From: Hydractinia symbiolongicarpus
Lineage: Eukaryota > Cnidaria > Hydrozoa > Anthoathecata > Hydractiniidae
DNA: 64,000 nucleotides
Assembly (NCBI RefSeq): GCF_029227915.1
Contig: NC_079876.1
Location: forward strand, 622,001 to 686,000
Reading direction: 5' to 3'
In this document: one piece after another, positions 54,456 through 64,000 of the stretch
Position numbering within the stretch: the stretch's first letter is position 1
Layout of the letters: the number at the start of each line of letters is the position of its first letter
The notes under the pieces: model-generated
Seen by the model: the letters and a program-made list of their open reading frames with translations, nothing else
Told to the model about the DNA's origin: nothing
Databases searched by the model: none
Made by a program: the position numbers and the translations under genes

Positions 54456-57400
54456 GTTTCATTTTTGATGAAACGCTGAATAAAAGAAGTTTAATCGCCG
54501 GCAAACGAAAACCTGCGATTTCCCGTAAATTCTGGACTCGGCCCGTATAGTCAAATGTATACAAAGAAAGTACCCAGGGTGTAAACGCATTTCCCGAACG
54601 ATTTTTTAAATTATTTTTTCACCACTAAAACGCATGAGACTTGTAGTTTTCAAAAATGTTTTCATTATTGATGAGACGCTGAATAAAAGAAGTTTAATCG
54701 GCGGCAAACGAAAACCTGCGACTCCCCGTAAATCCCGGCTTGGCCCGTATAGTCAAAAGTATACAAAGAAAGTACCCAGGGAGTAAACTCTTTTCCCGAA
54801 CGATTTTTTAAATTATTTTTTCACCACTAAAACGCATGAGACTTGTAGTTTTCAAAAATGTTTTCATTTTTAATGAGACGCTGAATAAAAGAAGTTTAAT
54901 CGCCGGCAAACGAAAACCTGCGATTTCCCGTAAATCCTGGACTCGGCCCGTATAGTCAAAAGTATACAAAGAAAGTACCCAGGGAGTAAACTCATCTCCC
55001 AAACGATTTTTTAAATTATTATTTCACCACTAAAGCCCATGAGACTTGTAGTTTTTAAAATTGTTTTAATTTTTGATGAGACCTGAATAAAAGATGTTTA
55101 ATCGCCGGCAAACGAAAACCCGCGATTTCCCGTAAATCCCGGACTCGGGCCGTATAGTCAAAAGTATACAAAGAAAGTACCCAGGGAGTAAACTCATTTC
55201 CCAAACGATTTTTTAAATTATTATTTTACCACTAAAGCCCATGAGACTTGTAGTTTTTAAAATTGTTTTCATTTTTGATGAGACGCTGAATATAAGAAGT
55301 TTAATCGCCGGCAAACAAAAACCTGCGATTTCCCGTAAATCCCGGACTCGGCCCGTATAGTCAAAAGTATACAAGGAAAGTACCCAGTGAGTAAACTTAT
55401 TTCCCGAACGAATTTTTAAATTATTTTTTCACCACTAAAACAGATGAGACTTGTAGTTTTTAAAAATGTTTTCATTTTTGATGAAATGCTGAATAAAAGA
55501 AGTTTAATCGCCGGCAAACGAAAATCTGCGATTTCCCGTAAATCCTGGACTCGGCCCGTATAGTCAAAAGTATACAAAGAAAGTACCCAGGGTGTAAACG
55601 CATTTCCCGAACGAATTTTTAAATTATTTTTTCACCACTAAAACGCATGAGACTTGTAGTTTTCAAAAATGTTTTCATTTTTGATGAGACGCTGAATAAA
55701 AGAAGTTTAATCGCCGGCAAACGAAAACCTGCCACTCCCCGTAAATCCCGGCTTGGCCCGTATAGTCAAAAGTATACAAAGAAAGTACCCAGGGAGTAAA
55801 CTCTTTTCCCGAACGATTTTTTAAATTATTTTTTCACCACTAAAACGCATGAGACTTGAAGTTTTCAAAAATGTTTTCATTTTTAATGAGACGCTGAATA
55901 AAAACAGTTTAATCGCCGGCAAACGAAAACCTGCGATTTCCCGTAAATCCCGGACTCGGCCCGTATAGTCAAAAGTATACAAGGAAAGTACCCAGTGAGT
56001 AAACTTATTTCCCGAACGAATTTTTAAATTATTTTTTCACCACTAAAGCCCATGAGACTTGTAGTTTTTAAAAATGTTTTCATTTTTGATGAGACGCTGA
56101 ATGTAGTTTTTAAAAATGTTTTCATTTTTGATGAGACGCTGAATAAAAGAAGTTTAATCGCCGGCAAACGAAAACCCGCGACTCCCCGTAAATCCCGGCT
56201 TGGCCCGTATAGTCAAAAGTATACAAAGAAAGTACCCAGGAAGTAAACTCTTTTCCCGAACGATTTTTTAAATTATTTTTTCACCACTAAAACGCATGAG
56301 ACTTGTAGTTTTCAAAAATGTTTTCATTTTTAATGAGACGCTGAATAAAAGAAGTTTAATCGCCGGCAAACGAAAACCTGCGATTTCCCGTAAATCCTGG
56401 ACTCGGCCCGTATAGTCAAAAGTATACAAAGAAAGTACCCAGGGAGTAAACTCATCTCCCAAACGATTTTTTAAATTATTATTTCACCACTAAAGCCCAT
56501 GAGACTTGTAGTTTTTAAAATTGTTTTCATTTTTGATGAGACCTGAATAAAAGATGTTTAATCGCCGGCAAACGAAAACCCGCGATTTCCCGTAAATCCC
56601 GGACTCGGCCCGTATAGTCAAAAGTATACAAAGAAAGTACCCAGGGAGTAAACTCATTTCCCAAACGATTTTTTAAATTATTATTTCACCACTAAAGCCC
56701 ATGAGACTTGTAGTTTTTAAAAATGTTTTCATTTTTGATGAGACGCTGAATAAAAGAAGTTTAATCGCCGGTAAACGAAAACCCGCGATTTCCTGTAAAT
56801 CCCGGACTCGGCCCATATAGTTAAAAGTATCCAAGGAAAGTACCCAGTGAGTAAACTCATTTCCCGAACGAATTTTTAAATTATTTTTTCACCACTAAAA
56901 CGCATGAGACTTGTAGTTTTCAGAAATGTTTTCATTTTTGATGAGACGCTGAATATAAGAAGTTTAATCGCCGGCAAACGAAAACCTGCGATTTCCCGTA
57001 AATCCCGGACTCGGCCCGTATAGTCAAAAGTATACAAGGAAAGTACCCAGTGAGTAAACTTATTTCCCGAACGAATTTGTAAATTATTTTTTCACCACTA
57101 AAACGCATGAGACTTGTAGTTTTCAAAAATGTTTTCATTTTTGATGAGACGCTGAATAAAAGAAGTTTAATCGCCGGCAATCGAAAACCTGCGATTTCCC
57201 GTAAATCCCGGACTCGGCCCGTATACTCAAAAGTATACAAAGAAAGTACCCAGGGAGTAAACTCATTTCCCAAACGATTTATTAAATTATTATTTCACCA
57301 CTAAAGCCCATGAGGCTTGTAGTTTTTAAAAATGTTTTCATTTTGATGAGACGCTTTATAAAAGATGTTTAATCGCCTGCAAACGAAAACCCGCGATTTT

Positions 57401-60400
57401 TCGTAAATCCCGGACTCGGCCCGTATAGTTGAAAGTATACAAGGAAAGTACCCAGGGAGTAAACTCATCTCCCAAACGATTTTTTAAATTATTATTTCAC
57501 CACTAAAGCCCATGAGACTTGTAGTTTTTAAAATTGTTTTCATTTTTGATGAGACCTGAATAAAAGATGTTTAATCGCCGGCAAACGAAAACCCGCGATT
57601 TCCCGTAAATCCCGGACTCGGCCCGTATAGTCAAAAGTATACAAAGAAAGTACCCAGGGAGTAAACTCATTTCCCAAACGATTTTTTAAATTATTATTTC
57701 ACCACTAAAGCCCATGAGACTTGTAGTTTTTAAAAATGTTTTCATTTTTGATGAGACGCTGAATAAAAGATGTTTAATCGCCTGCAAACGAAAACCCGCG
57801 ATTTTTCGTAAATCCCGGACTCGGCCCGTATAGTTGAAAGTATACAAGGAAAGTACCCAGGGAGTAAACTCATCTCCCAAACAATTTTTTAAATTATTAT
57901 TTCACCACTAAAGCCCATGAGACTTGTAGTTTTTAAAATTGTTTTCATTTTTGATGAGACCTGAATAAAAGATGTTTAATCGCCGGCAAACGAAAACCCG
58001 CGATTTCCCGTAAATCCCGGACTCGGCCCGTATAGTCAAAAGTATACAAAGAAAGTACCCAGGGAGTAAACTCTTTTCCCGAACGATTTTTTAAATTATT
58101 TTTTCACCACTAAAACGCATGAGACTTGTAGTTTTCAAAAATGTTTTCATTTTTAATGAGACGCTGAATAAAAGAAGTTTAATCGGCGGCAAACGAAAAC
58201 CTGCGATTTCCCGTAAATCCTGGACTCGGCCCGTATAGTCAAAAGTATACAAAGAAAGTACCCAGGGAGTAAACTCCTCTCCCAAACGATTTTTTAAATT
58301 ATTATTTCACCACTAAAGCCCATGAGACTTGTAGTTTTTAAAATTGTTTTCATTTTTGATGAGACCTGAATAAAAGATGTTTAATCGCCGGCAAACGAAA
58401 ACCCGCGATTTCCCGTAAATCCCGGACTCGGCCCGTATAGTCAAAAGTATACAAAGAAAGTACCCAGGGAGTAAACTCATTTCCCAAACGATTTTTTAAA
58501 TTATTATTTCACCACTAAAGCCCATGAGACTTGTAGTTTTTAAAAATGTTTTCATTTTTGATGAGACGCTGAATAAAAGAAGTTTAATCGCCGGCAAACG
58601 AAAACCCGCGATTTCCCGTAAATCCCGGACTCGGCCCATATAGTTAAAAGTATCCAAGGAAAGTACCCAGTGAGTAAACTCATTTCCCGAACGATTTTTT
58701 AAATTATTTTTTCACCACTAAAACGCATGAGACTTGTAGTTTCCAGAAATGTTTTCATTTTTGATGAGACGCTGAATATAAGAAGTTTAATCGCCGGCAA
58801 ACGAAAACCTGCGATTTCCCGTAAATCCCGGACTCGGCCCGTATAGTCAAAAGTATACAAGGAAAGTACCCAGTGAGTAAACTTATTTCCCGAACGAATT
58901 ATTAAATTATTATTTCACCACTAAAGCACATGAGGCTTGTAGTTTTTAAAAATGTTTTCATCTTGATGAGACGCTTTATAAAAGATGTTTAATCGCCTGC
59001 AAACGAAAACCCGCGATTTTTCGTAAATCCCGGACTCGGCCCGTATAGTTGAAAGTATACAAGGAAAGTACCCAGGGAGTAAACTCATCTCCCAAACGAT
59101 TTTTTAAATTATTATTTCACCACTAAAGCCCATGAGACTTGTAGTTTTTAAAATTGTTTTCATTTTTGATGAGACCTGAATAAAAGATGTTTAATCGCCG
59201 GCAAACGAAAACCCGCGATTTCCCGTAAATCCCGGACTCGGCCCGTATAGTCAAAAGTATACAAAGAAAGTACCCAGGGAGTAAACTCATTTCCCAAACG
59301 ATTTTTTAAATTATTATTTCACCACTAAAGCCCATGAGACTTGTAGTTTTTAAAAATGTTTTCATTTTTGATGAGACGCTGAATAAAAGATGTTTAATCG
59401 CCTGCAAACGAAAACCCGCGATTTTTCGTAAATCCTGGACTCGGCCCGTATAGTTGAAAGTATACAAGGAAAGTACCCAGGGAGTAAACTCATCTCCCAA
59501 ACATTTTTTTAAATTATTATTTCACCACTAAAGCCCATGAGACTTGTAGTTTTTAAAATTGTTTTCATTTTTGATGAGACCTGAATAAAAGATGTTTAAT
59601 CGCCGGCAAACGAAAACCCGCGATTTCCCGTAAATCCCGGACTCGGCCCGTATAGTCAAAAGTATACAAAGAAAGTACCCAGGGAGTAAACTCTTTTCCC
59701 GAACGATTTTTTAAATTATTTTTTCACCACTAAAACGCATGAGACTTGTAGTTTTCAAAAATGTTTTCATTTTTAATGAGACGCTGAATAAAAGAAGTTT
59801 AATCGCCGGCAAACGAAAACCTGCGATTTCCCGTAAATCCTGGACTCGGCCCGTATAGTCAAAAGTATACAAAGAAAGTACCCAGGGAGTAAACTCATCT
59901 CCCAAACGATTTTTTAAATTATTATTTCACCACTAAAGCCCATGAGACTTGTAGTTTTTAAAATTGTTTTCATTTTTGATGAGACCTGAATAAAAGATGT
60001 TTAATCGCCGGCAAACGAAAACCCGCGATTTCCCGTAAATCCCGGACTCGGCCCGTATAGTCAAAAGTATACAAAGAAAGTACCCAGGGAGTAAACTCAT
60101 TTCCCAAACGATTTTTTAAATTATTATTTCACCACTAAAGCCCATGAGACTTGTAGTTTTTAAAAATGTTTTCATTTTTGATGAGACGCTGAATAAAAGA
60201 AGTTTAATCGCCGGCAAACGAAAACCCGTGATTTCCCGTAAATCCCGGACTCGGCCCATATAGTTAAAAGTATCCAAGGAAAGTACCCAGTGAGTAAACT
60301 CATTTCCCGAACGATTTTTTAAATTATTTTTGCACCACTAAAACGCATGAGACTTGTAGTTTTTAAAAATGTTTTCATTTTTGATGAGACGCTGAATATA

Positions 60401-63400
60401 AGAAGTTTAATGGCCGGCAAACGAAAACCTGCGATTTCCCGTAAATCCCGGACTCGGCCCGTATAGTCAAAAGTATACAAGGAAAGTACCCAGTGAGTAA
60501 ACTTATTTCCCGAACGAATTTTTAAATTATTTTTTCACCACTAAAACGCATGAGACTTGTAGTTTTCAAAATGTTTTCATTTTTGATGAGACGCTGAATA
60601 AAAGAAGTTTAATCGCCGGCAATCGAAAACCTGCGATTTCCCGTAAATCCCGGACTCGGCCCGTATACTCAAAAGTATACAAAGAAAGTACCCAGGGAGT
60701 AAACTCATTTCCCAAACGGTTTTTTAAATTACTATTTCACCACTAAAGCCCATGAGGCTTGTAGTTTTTAAAAATGTTTTCATTTTTGATGAGACGCTTT
60801 ATAAAAGATGTTTAATCGCCTGCAAAAGAAAACCCGCGATTTTTCGTAAATCCCGGACTCTGTCCGTATAGTTGAAAGTATACAAGGAAAGTACCCAGGG
60901 AGTAAACTCATCTCCCAAACGATTTTTTAAATTATTATTTCACCACTAAAGCCCATGAGACTTGTAGTTTTTAAAATTGTTTTCATTTTTGATGAGACGC
61001 TGAATAAAAGAAGTTTAATCGCCGGCAAACGAAAACCCGCGATTTCCCGTAAATCCCGGACTCGGCCCATATAGTTAAAAGTATCCAAGGAACGTACCCA
61101 GTGAGTAAACTCATTTCCCGAACGATTTTTTAAATTCTTTTTTCACCACTAAAACGCATGAGACTTGTAGTTTTCAGAAATGTTTTCATTTTTGATGAGA
61201 CGCTGAATATAAGAAGTTTAATCGCCGGCAAACGAAAACCTGCGATTTCCCGTAAATCCCGGACTCGGCCCGTATAGTCAAAAGTATACAAGGAAAGTAC
61301 CCAGTGAGTAAACTTATTTCCCGAACGAAGTATTAAATTACTATTTCACCACTAAAGCCCATGAGGCTTGTAGTTTTTAAAAATGTTTTCATTTTGATGA
61401 GACGCTTTATAAAAGATGTTTAATCGCCTGCAAACGAAAACCCGCGATTTTTCGTAAATCCCGGACTCGGCCCGTATAGTTGAAAGTATACAAGGAAAGT
61501 ACCCAGGGAGTAAACTCATCTCCCAAACGATTTTTTAAATTATTATTTCACCACTAAAGCCCATGAGACTTGTAGTTTTTAAAATTGTTTTCATTTTTGA
61601 TGAGACGCTGAATAAAAGAAGTTTAATCGCCGGCAAACGAAAACCCGCGATTTCCCGTAAATCCCGGACTCGGCCCATATAGTTAAAAGTATCCAAGGAA
61701 AGTACCCAGTGAGTAAACTCATTTCCCGAACGATTTTTTAAATTCTTTTTTCACCACTAAAACGCATGAGACTTGTAGTTTTCAGAAATGTTTTCATTTT
61801 TGATGAGACGCTGAATATAAGAAGTTTAATCGCCGGCAAACGAAAACCTGCGATTTCCCGTAAATCCCGGACTCGGCCCGTATAGTCAAAAGTATACAAG
61901 GAAAGTACCCAGTGAGTAAACTTATTTCCCGAACGAAGTATTAAATTACTATTTCACCACTAAAGCCCATGAGGCTTGTAGTTTTTAAAAATGTTTTCAT
62001 TTTGATGAGACGCTTTATAAAAGATGTTTAATCGCCTGCAAACGAAAACCCGCGATTTTTCGTAAATCCCGGACTCGGCCCGTATAGTTGAAAGTATACA
62101 AGGAAAGTACCCAGGGAGTAAACTCATCTCCCAAACGATTTTTTAAATTATTATTTCACCACTAAAGCCCATGAGACTTGTAGTTTTTAAAATTGTTTTC
62201 ATTTTTGATGAGACCTGAATAAAAGATGTTTAATCGCCGGCAAACGAAAACCCGCGATTTCCCGTAAATCCCGGACTCGGCCCGTATAGTCAAAAGTATA
62301 CAAAGAAAGTACCCAGGGAGTAAACTCATTTCCCAAACGATTTTTTAAATTATTATTTCACCACTAAAGCCCATGAGACTTGTAGTTTTTAAAAATGTTT
62401 TCATTTTTGATGAGACGCTGAATAAAAGATGTTTAATCGCCTGCAAACGAAAACCCGCGATTTTTCGTAAATCCCGGACTCGGCCCGTATAGTTGAAAGT
62501 ATACAAGGAAAGTACCCAGGGAGTAAACTCATCTCCCAAACAATTTTTTAAATTATTATTTCACCACTAAAGCCCATGAGACTTGTAGTTTTTAAAATTG
62601 TTTTCATTTTTGATGAGACCTGAATAAAAGATGTTTAATCGCCGGCAAACGAAAACCCGCGATTTCCCGTAAATCCCGGACTCGGCCCGTATAGTCAAAA
62701 GTATACAAAGAAAGTACCCAGGGAGTAAACTCTTTTCCCGAACGATTTTTTAAATTATTTTTTCACCACTAAAACGCATGAGACTTGTAGTTTTCAAAAA
62801 TGTTTTCATTTTTAATGAGACGCTGAATAAAAGAAGTTTAATCGCCGGCAAACGAAAACCTGCGATTTTCCGTAAATCCTGGACTCGGCCCGTATAGTCA
62901 AAAGTATACAAAGAAAGTACCCAGGGAGTAAACTCATCTCCCAAACGATTTTTTAAATTATTATTTCACCACTAAAGCCCATGAGACTTGTAGTTTTTAA
63001 AATTGTTTTCATTTTTGATGAGACCTGAATAAAAGATGTTTAATCGCCGGCAAACGAAAACCCGCGATTTCCCGTAAATCCCGGACTCGGCCCGTATAGT
63101 CAAAAGTATACAAAGAAAGTACCCAGGGAGTAAACTCATTTCCCAAACGATTTTTTAAATTATTATTTCACCACTAAAGCCCATGAGACTTGTAGTTTTT
63201 AAAAATGTTTTCATTTTTGATGAGACGCTGAATAAAAGAAGTTTAATCGCCGGCAAACGAAAACCCGCGATTTCCCGTAAATCCCGGACTCGGCCCATAT
63301 AGTTAAAAGTATCCAAGGAAAGTACCCAGTGAGTAAACTCATTTCCCGAACGATTTTTTAAATTATTTTTTCACCACTAAAACGCATGAGACTTGTAGTT

Positions 63401-64000
63401 TTCAGAAATGTTTTCATTTTTGATGAGACGCTGAATATAAGAAGTTTAATCGCCGGCAAACGAAAACCTGCGATTTCCCGTAAATCCCGGACTCGGCCCG
63501 TATAGTCAAAAGTATACAAGGAAAGTACCCAGTGAGTAAACTTATTTCCCGAACGAATTTTTAAATTATTTTTTCACCACTAAAGCCCATGAGGCTTGTA
63601 GTTTTTAAAAATGTTTTCATTTTGATGAGACGCTTTATAAAAGATGTTTAATCGCCTGCAAACGAAAACCCGCGATTTTTCGTAAATCCCGGACTCGGCC
63701 CGTATAGTTGAAAGTATACAAGGAAAGTACCCAGGGAGTAAACTCATCTCCCAAACGATTTTTTAAATTATTATTTCACCACTAAAGCCCATGAGACTTG
63801 TAGTTTTTAAAATTGTTTTCATTTTTGATGAGACCTGAATAAAAGATGTTTAATCGCCGGCAAACGAAAACCCGCGATTTCCCGTAAATCCCGGACTCGG
63901 CCCGTATAGTCAAAAGTATACAAAGAAAGTACCCAGGGAGTAAACTCATTTCCCAAACGATTTTTTAAATTATTATTTCACCACTAAAGCCCATGAGACT
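54456..64000. repeat. 203 bp satellite array to the window end
   Basis: About 47 monomers, including a class seen mainly here with GACGCTTTATAAAAG and GATTTTTCGTAAATCC. It includes 42 bp and about 600 bp local duplications. The array runs off the window. No gene. Confidence 0.97.
56061..56144. repeat. 42 bp tandem duplication inside one satellite monomer
   Basis: The segment from GTAGTTTTTAAAAATG to GACGCTGAAT (56061-56102) is repeated at once at 56103-56144, lengthening this single monomer. Confidence 0.9.

Noticed and set aside
19397-64000. CENP-B box in the satellite monomer
   Set aside because: No sequence matching TTCGnnnnAnnCGGG on either strand was found in typical monomers.
1-64000. 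CRISPR array, because of regular repeats
   Set aside because: Repeats are contiguous long monomers without unique spacers, and no cas genes are present.

Overview
The window holds one apparently complete Polinton/Maverick-type (adintovirus-like) DNA transposon of about 16.55 kb (2846-19396), inserted in a long array of tandem satellite DNA. The satellite fills the rest of the window (1-2845 and 19397-64000) with monomers of about 203 bp. It points to a eukaryotic, almost certainly animal, genome: megabase-style satellite arrays, a Polinton with perfect target-site duplication, and no bacterial operon signals. Several small Polinton proteins here (426 aa, 195 aa, 141 aa, 138 aa) resemble, from memory only, proteins common in cnidarian genomes. 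A cnidarian or other aquatic invertebrate host is a guess that only a database search could settle.

Element layout. Terminal inverted repeats of 276 bp (left) and 293 bp (right) start with AG and end with CT, and are flanked by AAAGT(A) copies of the satellite target. From the left: a minus-strand 389 aa membrane-anchored protein; then a plus-strand virion-type block with penton-like minor capsid protein, major capsid protein, A32/FtsK-type packaging ATPase, and five small proteins (204, 138, 75, 43 and 141 aa), most with a membrane segment. Next come a minus-strand 426 aa coiled-coil/hydrophobic protein, two plus-strand paralogous membrane proteins (161 and 195 aa), and a minus-strand DD35E retroviral-type integrase. 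Last are three plus-strand genes that all begin with, or consist of, a SAP-like helix-extension-helix module: a small SAP protein, a SAP plus MDM2-type RING protein, and a 1393 aa family B DNA polymerase with an embedded HNH/endonuclease VII-like zinc domain.

The gene set implies a virus-like life cycle. Integrase inserts the element, PolB (probably protein-primed) copies it, capsid proteins plus ATPase build and fill a particle, and membrane proteins could serve virion or entry functions. No adenain-like maturation protease was recognised, which is unusual for a Polinton, and the penton gene has no in-frame AUG upstream of its conserved body apart from one followed directly by a stop.

The non-coding DNA is the most original part. 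A short GTTAC/GTAAC-type hairpin lies 11-18 nt after five of the stop codons. A whole gene-plus-hairpin-plus-G-rich-repeat-plus-promoter module has been duplicated along the right side. A 1.1 kb array of 46 and 281 bp repeats separates SAP from SAP-RING. G-quadruplex-type G runs sit in both terminal repeats. The surrounding satellite shows nested higher-order repeats (1826 bp tandem copies, about 4.74 kb copies 5872 bp apart) and three copies of a second, 987 bp satellite block built on a 372 bp unit.
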